Positions 1-9,450 of a stretch of DNA of 61,968 nucleotides are shown here, in pieces (position 1 is the first letter of the stretch; the number at the start of each line of letters is the position of its first letter). The stretch spans positions 1 to 61,968 of the forward strand of contig CAIXZH010000008.1 in assembly GCA_903923905.1 (NCBI GenBank). Reading direction: 5' to 3'. The stretch comes from an uncultured Bacteroidia bacterium (GTDB lineage: Bacteria; Bacteroidota; Bacteroidia; Bacteroidales; Prolixibacteraceae). The position numbers and the translations under genes are program-made. The notes below the pieces were generated by a model that had not been told where the DNA came from, ran no database searches, and worked only from the letters and a program-made list of their open reading frames with translations.

Positions 1-62
1 AATTAATAAAAATAAATTAATTTTGGCTTATGGATTATTAATTCAATTTAGCCATATAGTGG

Positions 63-1514
63 ATGAATTCAGAGGCAAAATATGAAACTGGTATAAGATT
101 TTCCGGATCGACCCCCAGAGCGGGTGCGCTTGATGCCCTTCGCGGATATGCCATTCTGACGATGGTGTTTTCTGATACGGAAGCATTTGGTATTTTACCT
201 TCATGGATGTATCACGCCCAGGTTCCTCCCCCCATTCATAAATTCGACCCTTCAATCTTCGGCATTACCTGGGTCGATCTGGTGTTCCCGTTCTTCCTTT
301 TCGCCATGGGAGCCGCACTTCCATTTTCTATTGGAAAAAAATTGAACGCCAAGTCCGGTATTTACAATGCTATTTTAGGTGCACTTGGAAGAGGAGCCCA
401 ATTGGTATTTTTTGCGATTTATATCCAGCATATTTTTACAAGAGTGACCAGCAATTCCCATGACCTGAAATCCTGCCTGATCAGCTTGTTCGCTTTTGGG
501 CTCATGTTTCCGATGTTTATGCGTTTACCGGAGAGCTTGTCCCTGAAAGTGCGCACTTTGATTAAGAGCTTAGCTTATCTGACTGGTTTCGTACTTTTAT
601 TCACTTTAAACTATCCCGGTAACCACTCTTTTAATTTGGAGAACAGCGATATCATTATCCTGCTTCTTGGAAATATGGCCGTCTTTGGATCATTGGCCTA
701 TATTTTAACCTTTAAGAATAAACTGGCACGAATGGCGATACTTCCGTTCATCATGGGCATTATGCTTGGAAGTACCAATGACAGTTCATGGACTCACTGG
801 CTTTTCAATGCTACTCCGTTCCCCTGGATGTATAAGTTTACCTATTTAAAATATCTGTTCATTATTATTCCGGGTACTATAGCCGGTGAATATCTGATTG
901 AATGGATGAAACCTGAACTGTCACCTAAAAAGGAGATGGTGGCTGAAAAAAGGGTTGCATGGATTATTGCAGGTCTTTCCATTCTATTGGTAATCATTAA
1001 TTTATTTGGGTTGTTTTCGCGTCAGCTTATTCTTAATTTACTGTTGACTACCTCTCTTGTGGCTTTTGGAATTTATATTCTCCGAAAGGGGGAGGAAAGA
1101 AATGTGCTACTCTGGAAAAAGCTGTTTAAAGCAGGTGCCTATCTTTTAATGCTGGGTTTGTTTTTCGAAGCTTTTGAAGGTGGAATCCGGAAAGATTTCT
1201 CAACCTACAGCTATTATTTTGTCACATCAGGCTTAGCCTTTATCGCATTGACCTTTTTCTCGATTATATGTGATTTTTTGAAAGGGGACAAATACTGCCG
1301 GTTTCTGATACAAATCGGACAAAACCCGATGATTGCCTATGTATGCGCAGGAATGGTCATCATGCCAATTCTTGGAATCCTGGGGCTCTCATCTTTTTTA
1401 GTCCTCCTTGATTCAAATCCGTGGCTTGGATTTTTAAAGGGATTAATTATTACCACTTTAGTAACCTTGATTACCATGTTTTTCACACGGATTAAATGGT
1501 TTTGGAGGACCTGA
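63..1514 (+). CDS. DUF5009 / NagX-like membrane acyltransferase
   Basis: This 483-residue protein is almost entirely hydrophobic helices, roughly ten or more membrane segments. After a short cytoplasmic start it has LDALRGYAILTMVFSD (about residues 23-38), His51, and WVDLVFPFFLFAMG (70-83). This order matches the DUF5009 family, relatives of heparan-alpha-glucosaminide N-acetyltransferase (HGSNAT/NagX), in which a luminal or periplasmic His takes part in acetyl transfer to amino sugars. By family the protein would move an acetyl group across the inner membrane onto a hexosamine, or may only transport; the substrate is inference. An ATG start is used. An epimerase gene follows 78 bp downstream on the same strand and the SusC gene next, which places it in the glycan locus. 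The locus probably continues upstream of the window. Confidence 0.8.
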   Translation: MNSEAKYETGIRFSGSTPRAGALDALRGYAILTMVFSDTEAFGILPSWMYHAQVPPPIHKFDPSIFGITWVDLVFPFFLFAMGAALPFSIGKKLNAKSGIYNAILGALGRGAQLVFFAIYIQHIFTRVTSNSHDLKSCLISLFAFGLMFPMFMRLPESLSLKVRTLIKSLAYLTGFVLLFTLNYPGNHSFNLENSDIIILLLGNMAVFGSLAYILTFKNKLARMAILPFIMGIMLGSTNDSSWTHWLFNATPFPWMYKFTYLKYLFIIIPGTIAGEYLIEWMKPELSPKKEMVAEKRVAWIIAGLSILLVIINLFGLFSRQLILNLLLTTSLVAFGIYILRKGEERNVLLWKKLFKAGAYLLMLGLFFEAFEGGIRKDFSTYSYYFVTSGLAFIALTFFSIICDFLKGDKYCRFLIQIGQNPMIAYVCAGMVIMPILGILGLSSFLVLLDSNPWLGFLKGLIITTLVTLITMFFTRIKWFWRT

Positions 1515-1592
1515 TGTGGCTTCAGAATTCAAAGGAAAGGGTTAACACGATTAATATCAGATCATAAATGTCAAAATATATAACATACTAAA

Positions 1593-2750
1593 ATGAATGA
1601 ACTGAAGAAATATGCAGGACAGTACAGGGACGAATTGCTTGATTCTGTTATCCCATTTTGGATGAACCATTCCGGGGATTCCGTTTCGGGTGGATATTTT
1701 ACCTGTTTAAACCGTCGTGGCGAAGTTTTTGACACCGATAAGTTTATGTGGCTCCAGGGACGCGAGGTGTGGTTGTTCTCTATGCTTTACAATAAAGTTG
1801 AGCGGAAACAGGAATGGCTTGATATGGCTTTGCATGGAGCAGATTTTATGAAGAAATACGGGAGGGATTCCAAAGGGAACTGGTATTTTTCATTAACCCG
1901 CGAGGGAAAGCCGTTGGTTCAGCCTTACAACATTTTTTCAGACTGCTTTGCTGCCATGGCTTTCAGTGAACTTTACAAGGCCACAGGAGATCAGGAGCAT
2001 AAACAGATCGCACTAGCCACTTTCCAAAATATTCAGCAACGGCAGGATAACCCCAAAGGTAATTATAATAAGGCATATCCAGGTACAAGGCCCTTAAAAA
2101 GCTTTTCACTCCCCATGATTTTGTGCAATCTTTCACTGATTATGGAGGATATCCTGGGAACTGAACAGGTCAATAAAACCATTGAGCCGCTGATTAAGGA
2201 AGTTATGGAGGTTTTCTACAACGAATCTTTAGGATTGATCCTTGAAAGTGTTACTCCTGATGGTCATTTCAGCGATTCGTTTGAGGGAAGACTTGTGAAC
2301 CCGGGCCACGCCAATGAATCAATGTGGTTTATGATGGACCTGGCAGTGCGGAATAATGATAAAGCTTTAATCGACCGGGCAGTTCAAATTCTGCTTAACA
2401 ACACTGAATTTGGATGGGATAAAAAACACGGAGGGATCTTTTATTTCCTTGATGTGAAAGGGCACCCTACTCAGCAACTGGAATGGGATCAGAAGCTCTG
2501 GTGGGTGCATATCGAAACGTTGATTTCGATGGCCAAAGGTTACCGCCTTACGGGGAATGAGTCCTGCAAAAATTGGTTCGAAACACTGCACGAATACACC
2601 TGGAACCATTTCAAGGATCCTGAGTATCCTGAATGGTATGGCTACCTGAACCGTGCGGGCGATCCGCTCCTCGAACTTAAAGGGGGCAAATGGAAAGGTT
2701 GTTTTCATGTCCCGAGGGGAATGTACGAAATCTGGAAGATCCTGGAATAG
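1593..2750 (+). CDS. AGE-family N-acylglucosamine 2-epimerase / aldose epimerase
   Basis: The 385-residue product has the usual length of the AGE (renin-binding protein) family, an (alpha/alpha)6 barrel. Visible landmarks are FMWLQGREVWLF (51-62), NPGHANESMWFM near residue 230, LWWVHIET, and the C-terminal GCFHVPRGMYEIWKIL with a His near 372. The spaced His residues are those used for proton transfer at C2. Family members interconvert GlcNAc and ManNAc, or epimerise or isomerise mannose, glucose or cellobiose, and sequence alone does not choose between them. There is no signal peptide, so it acts in the cytoplasm. In nan loci of Bacteroides an AGE enzyme is paired with an MFS porter and a ROK kinase, and both occur here, but no neuraminate lyase or sialidase is visible. 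A mannose 2-epimerase role is equally reasonable in this mannosidase-rich setting. Confidence 0.85.
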   Translation: MNELKKYAGQYRDELLDSVIPFWMNHSGDSVSGGYFTCLNRRGEVFDTDKFMWLQGREVWLFSMLYNKVERKQEWLDMALHGADFMKKYGRDSKGNWYFSLTREGKPLVQPYNIFSDCFAAMAFSELYKATGDQEHKQIALATFQNIQQRQDNPKGNYNKAYPGTRPLKSFSLPMILCNLSLIMEDILGTEQVNKTIEPLIKEVMEVFYNESLGLILESVTPDGHFSDSFEGRLVNPGHANESMWFMMDLAVRNNDKALIDRAVQILLNNTEFGWDKKHGGIFYFLDVKGHPTQQLEWDQKLWWVHIETLISMAKGYRLTGNESCKNWFETLHEYTWNHFKDPEYPEWYGYLNRAGDPLLELKGGKWKGCFHVPRGMYEIWKILE

Positions 2751-2853
2751 AAAAGACAAGTGTATATACAGAGGGTAATACTTCATCAATTAATAACTTA
2801 ATAAAAAATATATAAGATATTTTGTGCTATTTTCTAATTTAAAAATTTCATTT

Positions 2854-5800
2854 ATGAAAAAAAAGTTAAGTGAATGTTTATTTAGGCTTTGGAGAACAGT
2901 GGTTTTGGTACTGTTTTTTGCCTGCACATGTATTGGTTTCCAGAATGCATTCGGACAATCGAAAGTCACAGGTAAGGTTTCCGATATTTCGGGTGCTACA
3001 CTTCCGGGGGTTTCCGTGGTGGTCAAAGGGACTACAAACGGTAGCATTACTGATGCCAATGGTGTATTTTCATTAACCGCCCTTCCTGCCAATGCCACAT
3101 TGGTATTCTCCTTCGTGGGGATGAAACCGCAGGAGGTTGTTGTCAAAGGAAAAACTTCTGTTAACGCTATACTCACCGAGGAGGCTGTTAATATCGACGA
3201 AGTAGTGGTTGTGGGTTATGGTACCCAGAAGAGGGCTTCGCTTATTGGTTCAGTGGCCTCTGTTAGTTCTGAAGAGATTACCAGGGTTGCAACACCTAAC
3301 GTTTCTCAGGCCCTGGTAGGAAAACTACCAGGTTTGATTACACGGCAATCGTCAGGTCAGCCGGGGAATGATGGTGTAGACATGTATGTTCGTGGGTTCG
3401 GTTCACTCAACAGCAATTCCCCGATGATGCTGGTAGATGGTGTAGAACGTTCATTTGACAACCTTGATCCTGCAGAAATAGAGTCAGTTACCATATTGAA
3501 GGATGCTTCGGCTTCTGCAGTTTACGGAGTCAGGGGTGCCAACGGGGTAATTCTTGTAACCACAAAACGGGGTAAATTGGGTAAACCTCTGGCAACTTAC
3601 ACCGGTTCATACGATTTGAGTCAAAGTACACGGATGGCCCAATACCTGAATGGAGAAGAGTTCGTGAAATGGTATAATTATGCAGATGAGGTAAACGGAC
3701 GGCAGCATACCTTTTCAGATGCAGTGGTCAATAAAGTTACCAAAGGTGATCCTGATGGTATTTACGGGAATACGAACTGGCTGAAAAAAATGATCAAACC
3801 CACGGCTCCGACTATGCACCATAACCTTACCTTGAACGGTGGTTCAGATAACATTAAATATTTTATGTCTCTTGGTTATCTTGATCAGGAAGGGATTATC
3901 AGCGGTGTTGGGTATTCACGTTATAACCTGCGGTCCAATCTGGATGCCAAGGTGACTAAGGAGATCTCTATTTCCCTCGATGTTAGCGGAAACGTGGCCA
4001 ACAGTTTCAATCCGCAGATCTCTAACTTTGATGCAAATGGGAATTCTGTTTCTACCAACCTCATGAATCAGATCGTTACGGCTCATCCATATATCAATGC
4101 ACAGTTACCCGATGGGCGTTATCTCGCTTCATCGCTTCAAACCGGAAACAACCCGATGGCTGCCAGGGATCTTTCAGGATTTAACAATACCGATAATTCA
4201 GGTTTGCAAACGAGTTTGACCATGAAATATGATGCCCCTTTCCTCAAAGGGCTCGGTTTCAAATTCGTTGGCAGCTATGATAAGAATTATTACCACGCCA
4301 AATCGTTTTATACCCCTTACAACGTTTGGGCAGTTAATCCTACCACTGATTCCAATACTCTGACCGAAGTGAATGCCCCATACGGAACGCTGGCTTTGCT
4401 CAGTGAAGGGTATACGCAGACCACCCGTTGGACCACCCAGCAATTCATTACCTATCAGAATGTATTTAATAAAAAACACGCAGTCGATGCATTGGTGGTT
4501 GCTGAACAGTCAGAATACAAAGGTACCAGTCTTGCAGCATCTGCCAGGAATTTCGATTTGACTGACCTTGCTGAATTCTCCTTTGCCAAGGAAAATCCGA
4601 GCAAACCAACCGGAAGTAACACCGTAACCCATCGCGCCGGGTGGGTCGGTCGTTTCAACTATACTTATGATAACCGATACCTGGCTGAGATTTCAGCACG
4701 TGTGGATGCTTCAACCAATTTCCCGTCGAATTTGCGTTACGGACTCTTTCCTTCAGGCTCACTGGGCTGGAGAATTTCTGAAGAAGAATTTTTCAGACCA
4801 TTAAAGACCACGATCACTAATTTTAAATTAAGGGCTTCTTACGGTATCCTGGGAAATGATGTGACCAACGGGAGTTATGATTATCTCCGTTTTGTAACGA
4901 TTAACGGTCCGGTAGCCAATATCGGGAACACCAATGTCAATGGAATATACACTACTTCGTTTCCCAATAAGAACCTGACCTGGGAAAAATCCAGAACCGC
5001 GAATTTGGGTTTTAATCTGGAGTTCTGGGGAGGAAAGTTGGGTGCTGAATTTGACTACTTCTACAAAGTAACAACTGATATCCTCACTACAATTGGGGGA
5101 ACTTATCCTCCTTCCATAGGTGGATATTATCCGAATACTGTCAATTCAGGCAAGGTTGATAACCGGGGATTTGAATTGATATTAAGTACCAAAAACAAGA
5201 TAGGCGGATTATCTTATGCCATCACAGGAACGCTAAGCTGGGCACATAACCGGATACTCAGTATGGATCAATCAGTTGACATACCTGAATACCAGAGTAT
5301 GATCGGACGTTCGATGGGAGCCAAGACCGGTCTGATCTCGCAGGGGCTCTTCAAAACTGATTATCAGGCTCAAACCTCCCCGGTGGTCAATTCCTCGGCA
5401 CGTGCGGGTGACATTATCTACAAAGACCTCAATGGTGATGGAAAGATTACCTATGATCAGGATGTTACGATCATTGGTCGGAGCAGTATGCCTGAGTTGA
5501 ACTACGGATTTAATTTTTTAACAACCTGGAAAAACTTTGATTTCTCTTTTCTTGTTCAGGGAGCAGCGATATGTGACAATGCTCTGATGGGCTGGTACGA
5601 TGGAATCGGTTGGGATGATACCCAATATACCCGTCCTTTTTATAATGGTGGAAATACCCCTAAATATCTGGTCGAAGGGGCCTGGTCACCCGGAAACCCA
5701 AATGGGAAATACCCCCGGTTGGATAATCAGTGGAGACCGAATAACAATTGGGCATCCTCCATGTGGATTAAAAATGGGGCCTATACCCGGCTAAAGAATG

Positions 5801-5991
5801 TCCAGTTTGCGTATGCTTTACCCAAATCGGTCACTAATCATCTTGGCTTTAATGCCAAATTCTCAGTAGCTGCTACTAACCTCTTAACCTTCTCGGCATT
5901 CAAATATCTTGATCCTGAAGCGCCAAATGTTAGCAACGGGTATTATCCGCAACAAAAGACCTTCATTTTTGGTGCAACAATTACCTTCTAA
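2854..5991 (+). CDS. SusC-like TonB-dependent outer-membrane receptor
   Basis: From the ATG at 2854 the protein is 1045 residues and begins MKKKLSECLFRL, a good signal peptide ending near AFGQ; the GTG at 2824 would put ten unlikely residues in front of it. After the signal come a carboxypeptidase-regulatory-like beta domain (SKVTGKVSDISGATLPGV onward), the TonB-box-like NIDEVVVVGYGTQKR, a plug with ASAVYGVRGANGVILV, and a long beta-barrel ending in an aromatic residue (FGATITF). It would import oligosaccharides across the outer membrane using TonB energy. The SusD gene starts 17 bp downstream, the standard pairing. No ECF sigma or anti-sigma gene is adjacent, so control is probably by another regulator, possibly the AraC protein at 40504-41379. 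Confidence 0.97.
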   Translation: MKKKLSECLFRLWRTVVLVLFFACTCIGFQNAFGQSKVTGKVSDISGATLPGVSVVVKGTTNGSITDANGVFSLTALPANATLVFSFVGMKPQEVVVKGKTSVNAILTEEAVNIDEVVVVGYGTQKRASLIGSVASVSSEEITRVATPNVSQALVGKLPGLITRQSSGQPGNDGVDMYVRGFGSLNSNSPMMLVDGVERSFDNLDPAEIESVTILKDASASAVYGVRGANGVILVTTKRGKLGKPLATYTGSYDLSQSTRMAQYLNGEEFVKWYNYADEVNGRQHTFSDAVVNKVTKGDPDGIYGNTNWLKKMIKPTAPTMHHNLTLNGGSDNIKYFMSLGYLDQEGIISGVGYSRYNLRSNLDAKVTKEISISLDVSGNVANSFNPQISNFDANGNSVSTNLMNQIVTAHPYINAQLPDGRYLASSLQTGNNPMAARDLSGFNNTDNSGLQTSLTMKYDAPFLKGLGFKFVGSYDKNYYHAKSFYTPYNVWAVNPTTDSNTLTEVNAPYGTLALLSEGYTQTTRWTTQQFITYQNVFNKKHAVDALVVAEQSEYKGTSLAASARNFDLTDLAEFSFAKENPSKPTGSNTVTHRAGWVGRFNYTYDNRYLAEISARVDASTNFPSNLRYGLFPSGSLGWRISEEEFFRPLKTTITNFKLRASYGILGNDVTNGSYDYLRFVTINGPVANIGNTNVNGIYTTSFPNKNLTWEKSRTANLGFNLEFWGGKLGAEFDYFYKVTTDILTTIGGTYPPSIGGYYPNTVNSGKVDNRGFELILSTKNKIGGLSYAITGTLSWAHNRILSMDQSVDIPEYQSMIGRSMGAKTGLISQGLFKTDYQAQTSPVVNSSARAGDIIYKDLNGDGKITYDQDVTIIGRSSMPELNYGFNFLTTWKNFDFSFLVQGAAICDNALMGWYDGIGWDDTQYTRPFYNGGNTPKYLVEGAWSPGNPNGKYPRLDNQWRPNNNWASSMWIKNGAYTRLKNVQFAYALPKSVTNHLGFNAKFSVAATNLLTFSAFKYLDPEAPNVSNGYYPQQKTFIFGATITF

Positions 5992-6008
5992 CTTTAAAAA
6001 ACGGAATT

Positions 6009-7655
6009 ATGAACAGATATATTTTATCCTTTACCATCTTAGTTGCACTGTTTGGACTTTCCGGTTGCAACAAGTTTCTGACTCCCAAGCCAACCACTGA
6101 ATATTCAGAGACAGTAGCCTTTGCCAGTGAAGCCAATGCAAAGTTATATGTCAACTCTTTTTACCCTATCATCAGCTATTACGGCTTGTTTGGAGGTGCT
6201 TATCTGAGTGGGTGTATGTATGTTGACGGCATGACGGATATCATCAAAACGGCAGGAAGTACAATCGGTTCCAACGGGGCCATTGCTAACATGTATGCCA
6301 CAAACCCTAGTCTGATAACTCCTGATCAGGATGCCATGGACATCTGGACGAATGCTTATTATTATATCCGGCTGATCAATGAATTCCTGGATGGACTTGA
6401 TTCCAAAGCCACCTTTGACGCAACTATAAAAACCCGTCTGAGTGCTGAAGTCCGTTTTTTCAGAGCCTCATTATACTTTTTATTAATGAGAAATCATGGA
6501 AGTGTGATTTTATTGAAGGCGTTGACGACCAATCCATTAAATGCCCGCAGTTCTGCTAGTGATTGCTGGGATTATATTGAATCTGAGTTTGACTTCTCTG
6601 CACAGAACCTGCCTGAGGCATGGACCAGTGCCGATGCAGGTCGTATAACAAGCGGAGCAGCTTATGCGATGAAATCCAGGGCAATGCTTTATGCCGAAAG
6701 ATGGCAGTCGTCCTATGATGCCGCCAATAAGGTTATGGCAATGGTCAGTGACGGAACCTATGCACTTAACTCCTCGTATGATAAGGCCTTTGGATCCTAT
6801 TTCACCAATAGCAACAAGGAGGCTATTTTGGAATACCAGTATAGCTATCCCAATCTGGTGCATAGTTACGATGGGATTACCAGTCCGGGAGGCGATCACA
6901 TTGGGTTTGGCGGAGATATTGAGCCTACCCAGGAGTTGGTTGAGTCATATGAATTAGCCGGAGGAGGTAATGTTGATTGGTCGGCTTGGCATACCACCGG
7001 TGTTACCACAACTCCTCCCTGGGATCAGCTTGAGCCAAGGTTCCAGGCAACTGTTTTGTATAATGGCAGTACCTGGAAAGGGAGAACAATTCAGCCTTAT
7101 GAAGGGGGAGTTGACGGATGGACAGCTTATCCACCAGCTGCCGGTAGTAATAAAGGGGCCTCGGTGACCGGATATTATCTTAAGAAGTATGTGAATGAAA
7201 ATCATATCGATTTAATCAATATCCCAAGTTCACAGCCTTTGGTGGAGATCCGGCTGGCAGAAGTTTATCTGAATATGGCTGAAGCAGCTTATAATCTGAA
7301 CAATGTAACGGATGCAAATAGCAAAATAAATATTGTACGTCAACGCGTTGGCTTACCAGCTCTGAACCTTTCAGGTACAGTACTTTACAACCAGATCAAA
7401 CAGGAACGCAAAATTGAGCTTGCCGGCGAAAATCACCGCTACTGGGATTTGAGAAGGTGGAAAGATGCTGTAAGCCAGCTTACCGGTTTATATGTCCATG
7501 GACTCAAGGCCACCAATAACGGCGGGTCATTCTCTTATGACTATATTACCTGTGATGACCAGCCACGTCAGTTCCCGGAAAAACTTTATGCGTTCCCGAT
7601 TTTATCGGCGGAACTTGTCAATAATCCTGCCTGTCTACAAATTACTGGATGGTAA
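6009..7655 (+). CDS. SusD/RagB-like glycan-binding lipoprotein
   Basis: The 548-residue product starts with a lipoprotein signal (MNRYILSFTI, lipobox LSGC with Cys20). It has the SusD family layout: N-terminal NKFLTPKPTTEYSE, a helical TPR-like core (RLSAEVRFFRASLYFLL), and the conserved C-terminal block EIRLAEVYLNMAEAAYN followed by QERKIELAGENHRYWDLRRW. SusD proteins sit on the cell surface as a lid over the SusC barrel and bind the glycan. It follows SusC by 17 bp and overlaps the next coding region only if that gene's upstream ATG were used. Its divergence from other SusD proteins would set the glycan specificity, which cannot be read by eye. Confidence 0.96.
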   Translation: MNRYILSFTILVALFGLSGCNKFLTPKPTTEYSETVAFASEANAKLYVNSFYPIISYYGLFGGAYLSGCMYVDGMTDIIKTAGSTIGSNGAIANMYATNPSLITPDQDAMDIWTNAYYYIRLINEFLDGLDSKATFDATIKTRLSAEVRFFRASLYFLLMRNHGSVILLKALTTNPLNARSSASDCWDYIESEFDFSAQNLPEAWTSADAGRITSGAAYAMKSRAMLYAERWQSSYDAANKVMAMVSDGTYALNSSYDKAFGSYFTNSNKEAILEYQYSYPNLVHSYDGITSPGGDHIGFGGDIEPTQELVESYELAGGGNVDWSAWHTTGVTTTPPWDQLEPRFQATVLYNGSTWKGRTIQPYEGGVDGWTAYPPAAGSNKGASVTGYYLKKYVNENHIDLINIPSSQPLVEIRLAEVYLNMAEAAYNLNNVTDANSKINIVRQRVGLPALNLSGTVLYNQIKQERKIELAGENHRYWDLRRWKDAVSQLTGLYVHGLKATNNGGSFSYDYITCDDQPRQFPEKLYAFPILSAELVNNPACLQITGW

Positions 7656-7663
7656 TACATATA

Positions 7664-9358
7664 ATGAAAAACATGAAGAGTATGAAGAACATAAAATATG
7701 GAGCAGTGGTATTATCATTGATAGTACTGATCAGTAGCTGTGCTAAGGTAGATTCTGAATTCAGAACAAAAAGCACTTCCAACAAGCTGAGAACCCTCAT
7801 GGTCACTTTTGCGGACGGGACAGGTGGCTATAAGCCCGATGAGGCAGAACCTTATCCTGCAAATCTTACCATTGAAATTCCCTGGTATTATCCCGACGGC
7901 TCTCTGACTCAAACATCTCTGGATAGCCTTTTTCTGACTGCAACATTGCCGAACAGCGCTTACATGAGCCCGGCTTTGGGTATTCAAAATTTGACATCTG
8001 CTAAAGTCTTCACGGTAACTGCTCAAAACGGTGCCCAAAACAAATATACCATCACAGCGGTCAGGAAGAGAAGCAGCAAGACGGATATTAAGTCTTTCAA
8101 ATTAAATGAGGCAAATATTGACGGAGTTATCATCAACAATAAGGTGATCATTCCATACACTGCAGTTGATATCTCGCATCAGACGGCTACTGTTGAATTA
8201 GCCTATTATGCCAAGATCTCTCCCGATCCAACAGTAGCCCGGGATTACACCCACCCTGTAGCTTTTACGGTTACTGCTGATGACGGTACTACGGTGGTTG
8301 ACACGGTTCGGATTGGAATTCCTGTTAAAGTGGCGCAAGGTTTTGCATCAGTCAAAAAACTCTGGTCAAAATCTGCCGGAGATCTTCAGTTTGTTGATTA
8401 TCAAAATATTTCGATTGCAGTGAGTGGCGACTATTTTGTTTTGCCTTTCTCCAATGAATGGGATGGAGGATCAGCGGCCAAATATTACGACAAAAAGACA
8501 GGAAATTATGCCGGCGATTTGAATGTAACCGGAATTGGTGGTCTTTACGCCGTAGCAAATGACAGCAAGGGAAATATTGTTGGAATCAATAATATCTATG
8601 CGGGTGATAATGTTAGGCTTTTCAGATGGAATAATGTGACATCAGCACCGCAGCCATTAGCCAGAAGTTCAGACTGGAGCTCTGTCGGGAGTACCTTCTA
8701 CGGCAGAAAACTATCGGTCTTTGGTGATCTTGACGGTGATGCCGTAATCATGACTACCACCGATGGGGCCCCTATGGGTGGCGCTAACCGTATTCTCAGA
8801 TGGACCATTAAGAGCGGAGTTCTGGTATCCCAGGATCCTGAATCGATGGTCTATCCAAAAGATTGGGGATATGTTGCCAAAGCGGTTCCTGCAGGACCAA
8901 AACAGACAGATAACTTTTTTGTTTGTTCCAACCTTCCGATTTTTATGGATTACATTAACGGCAGCAGCAATAGTCTCATCGCATCGTTCAGCTCCAATTA
9001 TCTGGCTTCAATGCGCGATGCAACTCCGGCATTGACCTATTTCGAGTTTAATACCGGAAAATATACAGCAATTGTTGATGGTGGGTCGTATAGCAGTGCC
9101 ATGCATATTTTCAATGTCACAGATCCGGGCAAGATACCTACTCCGGCAGGTTCAACGGATGCATATAAGGCATTCCATGTTTTTGATGGTGAAAGTGATT
9201 ATATCGCCTGTCCTTCACCAAACTGGAATATCACGGCTGAAGTTGCAGTTGGTCCCGTTTCGTCGAATGGTTTCACAATGGACGTGTACTTCCTGACCAC
9301 AAACGGTGGAATAACAGTTTATGAATTAAGCTGTATTGATGCAAGTAAATTTAATTAA
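7664..9358 (+). CDS. DUF5018-type surface lipoprotein, candidate glycan-binding protein
   Basis: I choose the ATG at 7664 (MKNMKSMKNIKYG) over the one at 7649, which lies inside the SusD gene and would delay the signal peptide. The product is then 564 residues with a lipobox ending LISSC (Cys26). The following 120 residues (KLRTLMVTFADGTG, PYPANLTIEIPWYYPDGS, FTVTAQNGAQNKYTITA) read like the DUF5018 beta-sandwich domain found behind SusD genes. The rest is beta-rich and resembles a repeat or propeller-like domain, but I recognise no enzyme motif. By position it is a surface glycan-binding protein in the SusE/F place. A good Rho-independent terminator follows at 9378-9407, so SusC-SusD-DUF5018 may form one transcript segment. 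Confidence 0.8.
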   Translation: MKNMKSMKNIKYGAVVLSLIVLISSCAKVDSEFRTKSTSNKLRTLMVTFADGTGGYKPDEAEPYPANLTIEIPWYYPDGSLTQTSLDSLFLTATLPNSAYMSPALGIQNLTSAKVFTVTAQNGAQNKYTITAVRKRSSKTDIKSFKLNEANIDGVIINNKVIIPYTAVDISHQTATVELAYYAKISPDPTVARDYTHPVAFTVTADDGTTVVDTVRIGIPVKVAQGFASVKKLWSKSAGDLQFVDYQNISIAVSGDYFVLPFSNEWDGGSAAKYYDKKTGNYAGDLNVTGIGGLYAVANDSKGNIVGINNIYAGDNVRLFRWNNVTSAPQPLARSSDWSSVGSTFYGRKLSVFGDLDGDAVIMTTTDGAPMGGANRILRWTIKSGVLVSQDPESMVYPKDWGYVAKAVPAGPKQTDNFFVCSNLPIFMDYINGSSNSLIASFSSNYLASMRDATPALTYFEFNTGKYTAIVDGGSYSSAMHIFNVTDPGKIPTPAGSTDAYKAFHVFDGESDYIACPSPNWNITAEVAVGPVSSNGFTMDVYFLTTNGGITVYELSCIDASKFN

Positions 9359-9377
9359 TTACCTTTAACATAAAATA

Positions 9378-9407
9378 GCAAGGCACTTAACCGTGCCCTG
9401 CTTTTTT
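9378..9407 (+). terminator. Rho-independent terminator after the DUF5018 gene
   Basis: The arms GCAAGGCAC (9378-9386) and GTGCCCTGC (9393-9401) pair with a single A/C mismatch around a 6-nt loop and are followed at once by six T residues (9402-9407). It lies 19 bp after the DUF5018 stop and would end or weaken transcription before the GHL10 gene, a common way to keep SusC/D expression higher than that of downstream enzymes. Confidence 0.85.
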
Positions 9408-9450
9408 GTATTTTAAATCAGATTATTCACAGACCGGAATATTTTTAGTC

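Noticed and set aside
2824-2853. GTG start for SusC
   Set aside because: It would put ten residues before a good signal peptide; the ATG at 2854 is better.
9406-9450. TTG start for the GHL10 gene
   Set aside because: It lies in the T-run of the terminator and leaves the signal peptide internal.
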